In this document: positions 34,175 through 42,207 of the stretch, in pieces
Numbering within the stretch: the stretch's first letter is position 1
How the letters are laid out: each line of letters opens with the position of its first letter
Assembly (NCBI GenBank): GCA_031263565.1
Contig: JAISFR010000095.1
Location: 1 to 54,836 of the forward strand
Reading direction: 5' to 3'
Origin: Candidatus Adiutrix sp.
GTDB lineage: Bacteria; Desulfobacterota; Desulfarculia; Adiutricales; Adiutricaceae
Length of the DNA stretch: 54,836 nucleotides
The notes under the pieces: model-generated
What the model saw: only the letters and a program-made list of their open reading frames with translations
What the model was told of the DNA's origin: nothing
Database searches by the model: none
Program-made: the position numbers and the translations under genes

Positions 34175-35111
34175 GGTCTCGCCCTGGCGCATCATCTTCT
34201 TCGGCAGCGCCGAATTTTCCCTGCCGGCCTTGAAGGCTTTAAGCCGGGGGCCTGATCAGGTGGTTCTGGCGGTCACCCCGCCGCCGGCCCCGGCCGGACG
34301 GGGCCGGAAGCTGCGCCCCTCGCCGGTCGCCGGGGAAGCCGGGCGGCTGGGCTTGGCCCATCTGGAAGCCAAATCTCTCAAAAACCCTGAAACATTGAAT
34401 AAAATCCGCAAGGCCCGGCCGGATCTGCTGGTTGTGGCCGCTTTCGGCGCTTTTCTGCCTGAGGAACTGCTGACCCTCGGCCCCCACCCCCCCCTGAATA
34501 TCCACCCCTCCCTGCTGCCCCGCCACCGGGGGGCGGCGCCGGTCAACTGGAGCCTGATTCAAGGCGATTCCGAAGTCGGGGTTTCCATCATATTTCTGGA
34601 AAAAGAAATGGACGCCGGACCCATCCTCAGCCAAAGCTCTTTTCCCCGGCAAAGCTCGGAGGGCGCCGCGGCCTGGGAAAGCCGACTGGCTGAAGCCGGC
34701 GCCCGGGACCTGATGAAAGTTATTGCCGATTTAAAACAGGGGACCGCGGTCCCCCGCCCCCAGAACCAGGCCCTGGCCACGGTCAACCGCCTTCTGCGCA
34801 AAGAAGACGGCCGGGTGGATTTCAGCCGCCCGGCCGCCGAACTGGCCGGGCTGATCAACGGGGTCGACCCCTGGCCGGGCGCCCAGAGCTCTTTTAAGGG
34901 AAAAAATCTGAAACTTTTCGGCGCCTCGGCGGTGGACGACCCGGACCAAACGTCGCCCCCCGGCCGGGTGCGGGGTCCGGGGCCAAACGGCCAATTGCTG
35001 GTGGCCACCGGCCGGGGGCTTTTGAGCCTGTCCGAAATTCAACCTGAAGGCAAAAAGCGTATGCCGGCCGCCGACTTTCTGCGCGGCTACCGGCCGGAGC
35101 GTTTGGGCTGA
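34167..35111 (+). CDS. fmt: Methionyl-tRNA formyltransferase
   Basis: A 314-residue enzyme that formylates initiator Met-tRNA using 10-formyltetrahydrofolate. FFGSAEFSLPALKAL opens the formyltransferase domain. NIHPSLLPRHRGAAP holds the catalytic Asn and His, and EKEMDAGPIL the catalytic Asp. A C-terminal OB-like domain follows. It overlaps def, so production of formylating and deformylating activities is coupled. Confidence 0.96.
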   Translation: MPEVSPWRIIFFGSAEFSLPALKALSRGPDQVVLAVTPPPAPAGRGRKLRPSPVAGEAGRLGLAHLEAKSLKNPETLNKIRKARPDLLVVAAFGAFLPEELLTLGPHPPLNIHPSLLPRHRGAAPVNWSLIQGDSEVGVSIIFLEKEMDAGPILSQSSFPRQSSEGAAAWESRLAEAGARDLMKVIADLKQGTAVPRPQNQALATVNRLLRKEDGRVDFSRPAAELAGLINGVDPWPGAQSSFKGKNLKLFGASAVDDPDQTSPPGRVRGPGPNGQLLVATGRGLLSLSEIQPEGKKRMPAADFLRGYRPERLG

Positions 35112-35116
35112 GCCTT

Positions 35117-36520
35117 ATGAAAAATAAAAACCGGCCGGCCCGCAAACCAGCCGCCCGCAAGTCGCCCCGGGATGCTCCGGCCCTGGCCGGCAACCCCCGC
35201 CTGGCCGCCTTTCTGGCTTTGAAAGAGCCGGGGCGGGACCGGAGCCCGGAAGAGAGCCTGGCCCGGCACGGGCTCCTGCTGAGCCCCAGGGATCTGGCTC
35301 TGGCCACCGCCATGGTCTATGAAGTCCTCAGGCATCGGGCCTATTTGAACTGGCTCTTAAAATCCCGCCTCAGCGCCGGGCGGACCGAGGCGGAGGTGGC
35401 CCTGGTTCTGGAGCTCGGCCTGGCCCAACTGCTCTATTTCGACCGGCTGGGCGAGCACGCGGCCGTTTCGGAAACCGTGGCCCTGGCCAAGGCGGTAATC
35501 CCCGGCCGTCACGGCTTGGTCAACGCTGTCCTGCGCGGCCTTTTAAGAGACCGGGCAGGCGGTCTGGCCTGGCCGCCCCGGCCGCCGGTCAGCGGCGACA
35601 GCGCCCGCGATCTGGCCCTGGCTCACAGTTACCCGCCCTGGCTGGTGCGGCGGCTGGTCGGCCAATTGGGCCCGGAGGAAAGCGCGGCCCTCCTGGCCGC
35701 CGGCAATCGCCCCACCCCGCCGACCCTCAGAATAAACCCGACCCGAATCAGCCGCGAAGAGCTCAAAGCCCGGCTGCCCTTTCCCAGTGAAGAGACCCCG
35801 CTGTCCCCGTGGGGTCTGGCGGCCGCCGGCTTTGCCGGCCGCCCCCTGGACTGGCCGGGCTACGCCGAAGGATTTTTCGCCATTCAGGACGAGGCCTCCC
35901 AGTTGATCGGCCTTTTGAGCGGCCCCCTGCCGCCGGGCGCCGCCGTTCTGGACGCCTGCGCCGGGCTGGGCGGCAAAGCCCTGCACCTGGCCGCCCTGAA
36001 CCCCCGGGCCACGATCACCGCCCGGGACAGAGATCCGGCCAAACTGGAACTTTTAGAGCGGGAGATCAGCCGCCTGGGCCTGAACAATCTGCGAACGGAA
36101 AGCGCCGACCTGCTCGAATCCCGGCCGGTAGCCGAAAAATTCGACCTGGTCCTGGTCGACGCTCCCTGCAGCGGCCTGGGCGTCATCCGCCGCCGACCGG
36201 ATCTCAAATGGAATAAAAACGAGGATGATCTGTCCAGGCTGGCTGAACTGCAGTTAAGCCTGCTGGAAAAAGCCGCCGGCCTGGTCAAGGCCGGCGGCCG
36301 CCTGATTTACGGCGTCTGCAGCTTCAGCCGGGAAGAAGGCCCCGAAGCGGCGGAAAAATTCCTGGCCGGCCAACCGGACTTTGCCCCGCTGGAAACCGAA
36401 TCCTGGCCGGAAAAGCTGCGGCCCTGGCTCTCCCCAGCCGGTCACCTGACCCTCTGGCCTCACCGGCAGCACTGCGACGGCTTCTTCTGGGCGGTCTTCG
36501 TCCGCCGCTCCCGGCCCTGA
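35117..36520 (+). CDS. rsmB: 16S rRNA m5C967 methyltransferase
   Basis: A 467-residue SAM-dependent RNA methyltransferase. The first ~140 residues form a NusB-like RNA-binding domain. LDACAGLGGKALHLAAL is the SAM motif. DAPCSGLGVIRRRPDLKW and VCSFSREEG carry the two cysteines of the m5C mechanism. A basic N-terminal extension (NKNRPARKPAARKS) precedes the domain. It follows fmt by 5 bases as the last gene of the def operon. Confidence 0.92.
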   Translation: MKNKNRPARKPAARKSPRDAPALAGNPRLAAFLALKEPGRDRSPEESLARHGLLLSPRDLALATAMVYEVLRHRAYLNWLLKSRLSAGRTEAEVALVLELGLAQLLYFDRLGEHAAVSETVALAKAVIPGRHGLVNAVLRGLLRDRAGGLAWPPRPPVSGDSARDLALAHSYPPWLVRRLVGQLGPEESAALLAAGNRPTPPTLRINPTRISREELKARLPFPSEETPLSPWGLAAAGFAGRPLDWPGYAEGFFAIQDEASQLIGLLSGPLPPGAAVLDACAGLGGKALHLAALNPRATITARDRDPAKLELLEREISRLGLNNLRTESADLLESRPVAEKFDLVLVDAPCSGLGVIRRRPDLKWNKNEDDLSRLAELQLSLLEKAAGLVKAGGRLIYGVCSFSREEGPEAAEKFLAGQPDFAPLETESWPEKLRPWLSPAGHLTLWPHRQHCDGFFWAVFVRRSRP

Positions 36521-36528
36521 CTGGTCAA

Positions 36529-36557
36529 TTGACATAAAGACAAAAAGTGGTTAAATA
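36529..36557 (+). promoter_or_regulatory. Sigma-70-type promoter for the UbiA/radical SAM pair
   Basis: TTGACA at 36529-36534 and TAAATA at 36552-36557 are 17 bases apart, just after the rsmB stop. Transcription would start near 36564, making the pair a separate transcription unit. Confidence 0.6.
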
Positions 36558-36609
36558 AGGGCAGAGCCGACAAATAATTACTGACGGCGCCATGGCCCGG
36601 GGACAAATT

Positions 36610-37608
36610 ATGAAAGTAATCAGAATAATCAAGTTCTGGATGATCAACGCCCGCTACCACGCCCTGGTTCAAAGCTTATGGCCGGCCGGGCTGGCGGTTT
36701 GCCTGGCCGCCGGACAGGATGATTTTTCACCTGCTCTGGCCCTGCTGGCCGTGGCCGGAGTTGAACTGGGACATATGGGCCTGAACCTTTTCGATGATTA
36801 TTTTGACTATCGCCACCAGAACCAGGGCTATCGCGAGCTGATGGCCAGGGCGGGCCTGCGGGCCCGCATCGCCAAATGCCCTTACCTGATTTCAGGCGCG
36901 GTCACCCTCAGGCAACTGTTGGCCGCCTGTCTGCTTTTCTGCGGCCTGGCTCTGCTGGCCGGGCTGGTTATTTTTCTGGACCGGGGCCGGCCCGTTTTGT
37001 GGTTGGCCCTGACCATGGCGGTTCTGGGGCTGGCCTATTCCGGCCGGCCCCTGCGACTGAGCTATCGGGGCCTGGGCGAAATTGAAATCGGTCTGGTTTT
37101 TGGCCCCTTGCTGATGGGCGGCGTCTATTACTCGGCCTGCGGCCGGTTCGACCCGGCGCTTACGCTGATCTCGGCGCCCGTGGGTCTGTTGGTGATGAAT
37201 ATTGTCTACGTGCACGCCATCATGGATTTGGAGCCCGACCTCCGGGTGGGCAAGATGACCCTGGCCGGGCTGCTCGGCAGCCCTTCGGCCCGCCTGTCAG
37301 TGCTGGCCCTGGTTCTGGGTTTGCCGTATCTGCTGGTCAGCCTGGGGGCGGCCGCCGGGTATCTGAATCGGGCCTGTCTGCTGGTCTGGCTCACTTTTCC
37401 GCTGGCGGTGGTGCTGTTCAGGCTGATGCTCCAGTACGTGCGCGATCCTTCGCTCCCGGCGGCCCGCCGCTTCTGGATGGGGCCGATGAGCCGCTGGGAA
37501 GCGGCCACGGCCAACGGCATCGAATGGTTCATGCTGCGGTGGTATCTGGCTCGCAATCTGCTGTGGTCTTTTTGCCTGGCCGTCATGGCCGCCGGCCTCA
37601 TCGGCTGA
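36610..37608 (+). CDS. UbiA-family prenyltransferase
   Basis: A 332-residue inner-membrane enzyme with about nine membrane segments that transfers a prenyl chain to an acceptor ring. The first Asp-rich motif is NLFDDYFD (N59, D62, D66), matching NxxDxxxD; the second is MDLEPDLRVGK, where DxExD is usual. The general pattern is nearest MenA/UbiA-type quinone enzymes, but no quinone gene adjoins it. The ATG at 36610 has GGGGA 7 bases upstream. It is followed 22 bases later by a radical SAM gene with a strong ribosome-binding site, suggesting a common product. Confidence 0.82.
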   Translation: MKVIRIIKFWMINARYHALVQSLWPAGLAVCLAAGQDDFSPALALLAVAGVELGHMGLNLFDDYFDYRHQNQGYRELMARAGLRARIAKCPYLISGAVTLRQLLAACLLFCGLALLAGLVIFLDRGRPVLWLALTMAVLGLAYSGRPLRLSYRGLGEIEIGLVFGPLLMGGVYYSACGRFDPALTLISAPVGLLVMNIVYVHAIMDLEPDLRVGKMTLAGLLGSPSARLSVLALVLGLPYLLVSLGAAAGYLNRACLLVWLTFPLAVVLFRLMLQYVRDPSLPAARRFWMGPMSRWEAATANGIEWFMLRWYLARNLLWSFCLAVMAAGLIG

Positions 37609-37630
37609 ATATTTCCGGGAGGGACTTGAA

Positions 37631-38530
37631 ATGCGAAAATTGGTCCACCTGGCCTCATGGTTTCTGCGGGCCCGTTTTCTGGGCCGGCAGGCCCCTTTGC
37701 AAACCGTGCTGTTCGTCAACAATCAATGCAACCTGGCCTGTCGCCACTGCAACATCTACAGCCGGGAGTCGCCCATCGTCAAAAGCTATGAAACCATTCG
37801 GGAGGAATTGGATTATGCCTATTCGCTGGGTTCCCGCTTCGTCGATTTTGAGGGCGGCGAACCATTTTTATGGCGCGACGGCGCCCATGATCTGAACAGC
37901 CTGATTCGTCTGGCCCAAGCTGTGGGTTTTTATTCGACCACCGTGACCACCAATGCCCAACTGCCCTTTCAGGGCTGCCAGGCCGATTCCATCTGGGTCA
38001 GCCTGGACGGTTTAGGGCCGGTTCACGATTTGATCAGGGGCGAAGGCGCTTTTGACCGCCTGGTCAAAAATATAGCTTCCTGCGGCCATCGGCGCTTGAG
38101 CGTCAACATGGTCATTAATCGGCTCAATCGCAGTCATGTGGCGGAGACCATCGACTTCGCGGCCGCCAACCCCCATATCAAATCCATTTCCCTGAATTTC
38201 CACACGCCTTTTCCGGGCACTGAAGATCTGTTTCTGGACTGGGAGAGCCGCAACCTGGTGATAGACGAAATCATCGAGTTGAAAAAAAGGGGCCGGCCCG
38301 TCATGAACTCGCTTTCCGGACTGAAGCTGATGAAGGGCGCGGATTTCACGAAACGCTGCTGGGTGACCAACTTCATCATGCCTGACGGCCGCCGCCTGTC
38401 GGAATGCCAGGGACGGAGCGCCGGAATCTGCGATCGCTGCGGCTTCTGCATGGCTGGGGAGATGAACAGCGTTTTCAGCTTCAAGCCCGATACCATCCTG
38501 GCCGGCCTGAATCTGAGGGTGGGCCGTTAG
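37631..38530 (+). CDS. Radical SAM protein paired with a UbiA prenyltransferase
   Basis: A 299-residue enzyme using a 4Fe-4S cluster and S-adenosylmethionine. The CxxxCxxC motif is C33, C37, C40 (NQCNLACRHCN). FEGGEPFL matches the GGEP SAM contact. A C-terminal set of four cysteines (ECQGRSAGICDRCGFC) could bind a second cluster, as in SPASM or twitch proteins. The reaction is unknown. Its place directly after the prenyltransferase suggests that it modifies the same quinone or isoprenoid, or a peptide. The start has GGGAGG upstream. The gene ends 14 bases from the convergent response regulator. Confidence 0.82.
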   Translation: MRKLVHLASWFLRARFLGRQAPLQTVLFVNNQCNLACRHCNIYSRESPIVKSYETIREELDYAYSLGSRFVDFEGGEPFLWRDGAHDLNSLIRLAQAVGFYSTTVTTNAQLPFQGCQADSIWVSLDGLGPVHDLIRGEGAFDRLVKNIASCGHRRLSVNMVINRLNRSHVAETIDFAAANPHIKSISLNFHTPFPGTEDLFLDWESRNLVIDEIIELKKRGRPVMNSLSGLKLMKGADFTKRCWVTNFIMPDGRRLSECQGRSAGICDRCGFCMAGEMNSVFSFKPDTILAGLNLRVGR

Positions 38531-38543
38531 GGGCTTATAAGCC

Positions 38544-38903
38544 TTACTGATCGTTAAGGAGTTCGGCTATTCTGGTCTTCAGTTCCGCCAAATCGAAGCT
38601 CTTGATGACGTATTGGTCGGCGGCGACGGACTTGAGGTCGTCTTTGAAAGTGTCGTAAGCCGAACAGAGAATCACCGGCAGATCATAGAATTTGTTGCGG
38701 AGGTCCTGCAGGAGGTCCAGGCCGTTGTAGTCCACCATCTTGATGTCCAGAACCACCAGGTCCGGCTTTTCCCGCTCAACGCGTTCCAGAAGGTTCAACC
38801 CGCCTTCGGCGGTGATGACCTCATAGCCTTCCTCGCTTAACTCCTCGGCATATAACATTCGGATATGGGCTTCATCGTCAACCACTAAAATCTTCTTCGG
38901 CAT
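38544..38903 (-). CDS. Stand-alone CheY-like response regulator
   Basis: A 119-residue receiver domain with no output domain. Acidic pocket D9 and D10, phospho-acceptor D53 (VVLDIKM), switch S81 and lysine K101 are all present, so it should be phosphorylatable. No histidine kinase lies in the window, so the partner is unknown. The start has AAGGAG 6 bases upstream, and a good promoter precedes it. Confidence 0.92.
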   Translation of the reverse strand: MPKKILVVDDEAHIRMLYAEELSEEGYEVITAEGGLNLLERVEREKPDLVVLDIKMVDYNGLDLLQDLRNKFYDLPVILCSAYDTFKDDLKSVAADQYVIKSFDLAELKTRIAELLNDQ

Positions 38904-38986
38904 GTCCGTCTCCTTGGCGCGGCTTTAAATCAGCGACTGTTCAGAGCGCCGACCGGCATTTCCAATCAGTCTGAAATTTACGATAT

Positions 38987-39015
38987 ATTATAGCAGACTT
39001 AAGGCCCGGCGGCAA
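38987..39015 (-). promoter_or_regulatory. Sigma-70-type promoter for the response regulator
   Basis: On the minus strand TTGCCG (39010-39015) and a perfect TATAAT (38987-38992) are 17 bases apart. Transcription would start near 38980, leaving a leader of about 75 bases. Confidence 0.55.
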
Positions 39016-39022
39016 GTGTCCC

Positions 39023-40012
39023 TCAGGCCGCCAGAACGGTCAGCCAGTAATTCTCAAAAGCCAGTTCGGCTTTGACGAAGCGGTCCAGGCTGTCGCCCAG
39101 TTTACCGAGAGCCGCGTTGACGGCGCTCAAGCGCCGGGCCTCAAGGCGGGGCGCCCAGAGTCTCTGGGCCGGGCCCGGCGGGGGGCCTTCCAGGGCGCCG
39201 GCCCCGGCCGCCGCCAGGCGGGCGCACTCCCGCCACCACAGGCGCATCAGGTTCAACAGGTAGGGAAAGCGCTCTTCTTCGACCGCGTTTTTCCTGACCC
39301 AGCCGACGGCCAGACTCAGGCGTTCAGGGCCGCTGTCGGCGCCCAGTATCAGGTTTAAATCTTCCCAGTCGCTCATGGCCCTTTCGGCGTCAAGCTCCAG
39401 GGCCGGCCCCAGGGCCCCGGCCGAAAGAGCGGCCAAGAGCCTGGCCGGCGGGCCCGAGAGGCCGCGCCGCTCGGCCAGGGTCTTCAGGATCAGCCCGGTC
39501 GGCAGCGGCGGCAGATTCAGACGCAGGCAGCGGGACAGGATGGTGCTCATCACTTCGGCCTCCGAGGCGCTGGTCAGGACCAGGAGCGAATCAGGCGGGG
39601 GCTCTTCCAGGGTCTTCAACAGGGCGTTGCCCTGGTCGGGCCCCAGGCGGTCGGCTTCTCTGATAATGAAGACCTTTACCCGGCCTTCAAAAGGCCGGAA
39701 GGCCATCTCCTGGCGCAGAGCCTGGACCTCGTCCATTTTAATCTGACGGGAGCGGCCGCTGGGGGACAGGGTTTTGAGGTCGGGGTGGATGTCCCTGGCC
39801 ACTTTCAGGCAGGCGGGGCAGGCCCCGCAGGGGGCGCCGTCCGCTTCAGGGGCGGCGCAGTTCAGGGCGGCGGCCAGGGCCCGGGCCAGGCTGTTTTTGC
39901 CGCCTCCGCGCGGACCGGTCAGCAAAAGAGCGTGGGGCAGACGCCCGGCCCCGATCATGGCGCTGAGGGTTCCTCCCAGGCCCCTGTCCAGTCCCAATAA
40001 TCCCCAGGGCAT
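39023..40012 (-). CDS. holB: DNA polymerase III delta' subunit
   Basis: A 329-residue clamp-loader subunit. GPRGGGKNS at 33-41 is a Walker A-like loop with K39. Zinc cysteines C52, C62, C65 and C68 form the small zinc module typical of clamp loaders. STILSRCLRL carries the SRC motif with the arginine finger. Its start follows the YhaM-like gene's stop directly, so the two are coupled. Confidence 0.9.
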   Translation of the reverse strand: MPWGLLGLDRGLGGTLSAMIGAGRLPHALLLTGPRGGGKNSLARALAAALNCAAPEADGAPCGACPACLKVARDIHPDLKTLSPSGRSRQIKMDEVQALRQEMAFRPFEGRVKVFIIREADRLGPDQGNALLKTLEEPPPDSLLVLTSASEAEVMSTILSRCLRLNLPPLPTGLILKTLAERRGLSGPPARLLAALSAGALGPALELDAERAMSDWEDLNLILGADSGPERLSLAVGWVRKNAVEEERFPYLLNLMRLWWRECARLAAAGAGALEGPPPGPAQRLWAPRLEARRLSAVNAALGKLGDSLDRFVKAELAFENYWLTVLAA

Positions 40013-41116
40013 CTAGAAGAGCCTGCCTTCGCCCTGCGGATTTTCTTCGTCGGCCGGGTCTTTTTCCGCCGCCTCCGGGGGGGCTTCGTCTTCGGCGCCC
40101 TCGCCCTCGCTTCTGGCCAGCGGTTTTTCCGGCTCCTGGCTTTCGGCCGGCGGGGCCGGGAAATCGGGGGTCCGGCGGTAGTGGGAGCCGAAGAGGCGAT
40201 GATAGGCGCTCCAGCCCTCTTCATTGCTCTCGGCCTTGATGAAGGAGTCGATGGCTTCCATCTTGGCGTCGAGATTGTCGAGATGGTGAAGAACCATGGC
40301 TTCCAGCAATTGGGGGCGGACCGGGGCGCCGTATTCCGGTTCGCCGTGGTGGCTCAGGATAAGGTGCTGCAGAAGCAGCAGCTTTTCCGTTGGAAAACCG
40401 GGCAGAGACTCGGCCAGACGGCCCAGAAATTCGCTGCCCATGACCAGATGCCCTTTCAGGCGGCCCGGGCTGGAATAATCCACTTTCGGCGGCGGAGTGA
40501 ATTCCCAGACCTTGCCCAGATCGTGGAGAATGGCACCGGCCGTAAGTAAAGCGGCGTTAAGCTTCGGATAATGGGCGGCCACCCCGGCCGCCAGGCGGCC
40601 CACCGAGAGGCTGTGCTCCAAAAGGCCGTGCAGATAGGCGTGGTGGAGACTCTTGGCCGCCGGCAGGCCATAAAAGAGCTCCCCGAGATCCGGCCAACGC
40701 AGGGCTGCGGAAACCAGACGGCGGAAATCATCGTCGGGGATGCTTTCCACCAGAATCCACAATTCGGCTTTCATCTCTTCCAGGGGGCGGGGGGCGGCTT
40801 TCAGATAGTCGGGCCAGTGGATCTCGTCCGGCGCCAGGGGCCGGGCCTCGCGGATGATGAACTGGGGAGCCGAGCGGTAGCTGTCCACATAGCCCCGGAC
40901 CAGGACCACCGTGCCTTCGGCCAGCTTCGGGGCCAGGGCCTCGGCCGCGTCCCAGACCTTGGCGGCGATGCGCCCGCTGCGGTCGGCCAGTTCCACGTTC
41001 AGATAGAGGCCGCCCCGGTTGGTGCGCCCCCGCCCCAGACTTTCCACCAGAAAGGGGGCTTCGCCTTCCCGGCCAATTTCCAGGTCTTTGACGAAAACGT
41101 GCTTGGCGGTCGCCAT
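40013..41116 (-). CDS. YhaM-type 3'-5' exoribonuclease (OB-fold plus HD domain)
   Basis: A 367-residue protein. Residues 1-95 form an OB-fold nucleic-acid-binding domain (LELADRSGRI-like strands). Residues ~140-310 form an HD phosphohydrolase domain with HGLLEHSL, AILHDLGKVWEF and HHGEPEYG metal ligands. It matches Bacillus YhaM/CbfI-type nucleases acting 3' to 5' on RNA and single-stranded DNA. The C-terminal ~60 residues are a Pro/Glu-rich acidic tail. The ATG at 41116 fits the family start; the frame stays open 26 codons upstream. Confidence 0.82.
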   Translation of the reverse strand: MATAKHVFVKDLEIGREGEAPFLVESLGRGRTNRGGLYLNVELADRSGRIAAKVWDAAEALAPKLAEGTVVLVRGYVDSYRSAPQFIIREARPLAPDEIHWPDYLKAAPRPLEEMKAELWILVESIPDDDFRRLVSAALRWPDLGELFYGLPAAKSLHHAYLHGLLEHSLSVGRLAAGVAAHYPKLNAALLTAGAILHDLGKVWEFTPPPKVDYSSPGRLKGHLVMGSEFLGRLAESLPGFPTEKLLLLQHLILSHHGEPEYGAPVRPQLLEAMVLHHLDNLDAKMEAIDSFIKAESNEEGWSAYHRLFGSHYRRTPDFPAPPAESQEPEKPLARSEGEGAEDEAPPEAAEKDPADEENPQGEGRLF

Positions 41117-41377
41117 ATGCCTGAAGCCTCCAAATCTGCCTGCCGGAATCCCTGAAAATCTAATTTTCAGCGCGGCTCTTCTCTTGGAGCACAATTACCA
41201 GAAAGAGGGCGGGCTGTCAAATCCGCCTGGGGCTCAAACCTTGATTTTGTTCGGGAAAACACTGGCTTTCCGGCCGCCGGCCGTTGTCGGACGACAAAGG
41301 GCTTGGCATGGGCGGCGATGTATGGTAATCAGTAGATAGCGTATGAACAAAAGCGCGCTGCCCGGAATGGAAAGGAC

Positions 41378-41878
41378 ATGAGCATGACTTCACAAAATCC
41401 GGAGCCCCTGGTTCAAGGGCCGCCGGAGGAACAGAGCCCCGAGACGGTCGGCGGCGCGGTTCGCCCGGGCATTTACCTGGAAGAGAAAAAGAGCAGCATC
41501 GGCACCGGCGGTACGGCCAGGATGACCGAATACCGCACTTTCTGGGTTACCTTGAGCATTGATGAAAAAAGCGCGGTCATGGTGCTGCTGGACGACGACT
41601 TCAAGCCCACGGCCATCAGGGAAACTTTCAGCCGCGAGATCATTCTGGGCGACGGCTGGCACTTTATTGCCGAAGGAGAAAAGCGTTATCAGCGGCTGCG
41701 GCCCCATCTGGACCGGCTGCTGGCCCCGCCCCGGACCCCGGCCGCTCCCCAAGCCGCCCCGGCCAAAGGCGGCGGCAACTGGTGGGACGGCGGCGGCGAA
41801 GTCAAAGACCCTTTCGCCCTGGACCGCAAAAGCAAGGCCAGACCAGTGCCCAAAAAGGGCGGCTGGTGGGATAAATAG
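41378..41878 (+). CDS. Protein of unknown function with C-terminal WWD motifs
   Basis: A 166-residue soluble protein that I do not recognise. The middle (about residues 50-115) is a compact mixed alpha/beta region containing TEYRTFWVTLSIDEKSAVMV and FSREIILGDGWHFIAEG. A Pro/Ala linker follows, then a tail with two WWD elements (NWWDGGG and GGWWDK) at its very end, which could dock onto a partner. The start has GGAAAGG just upstream; a second ATG two codons on is equally likely. Its stop is 9 bases from the next small gene. Confidence 0.55.
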   Translation: MSMTSQNPEPLVQGPPEEQSPETVGGAVRPGIYLEEKKSSIGTGGTARMTEYRTFWVTLSIDEKSAVMVLLDDDFKPTAIRETFSREIILGDGWHFIAEGEKRYQRLRPHLDRLLAPPRTPAAPQAAPAKGGGNWWDGGGEVKDPFALDRKSKARPVPKKGGWWDK

Positions 41879-41887
41879 ACTGTTCCC

Positions 41888-42160
41888 ATGAAAATACAGC
41901 ACAAACACGAATTTGTGGAAATTTATACCGGACCCCTGGCCCACGGGCTGGACCGGGAGAGCGACTTGGCCACCTTACAGGTTTATCTGCAAAAAATATC
42001 CGACGACGACTTGATGGCCAAGCTTTTGCCCCGACTGAGCCAGAAGGAGATCGACGGCTTTTTCAATCTTCTCGCCGTCACCCTCCGCCGCCATTTCAGC
42101 GAAGAAGAGTATCACGAGCTTTTTTTGAGGGATTTTCCCGAAGGGCCGCGGCAGTTTTGA
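41888..42160 (+). CDS. Small protein of unknown function upstream of the ComM-like gene
   Basis: A 90-residue soluble, acidic, probably helical protein with no recognised domain. YLQKISDDDLMAKLLPRLSQ and FNLLAVTLRRHFSEEEYHEL look like two helical hairpins. Spacing of 9 bases after the preceding gene and 47 bases before the ComM-like gene places it in the same transcript. Confidence 0.5.
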   Translation: MKIQHKHEFVEIYTGPLAHGLDRESDLATLQVYLQKISDDDLMAKLLPRLSQKEIDGFFNLLAVTLRRHFSEEEYHELFLRDFPEGPRQF

Positions 42161-42207
42161 AAAAGCGAGCCCTCTTTTCATTCTGGCTAAGGAAGCCATA
42201 ATCAATC

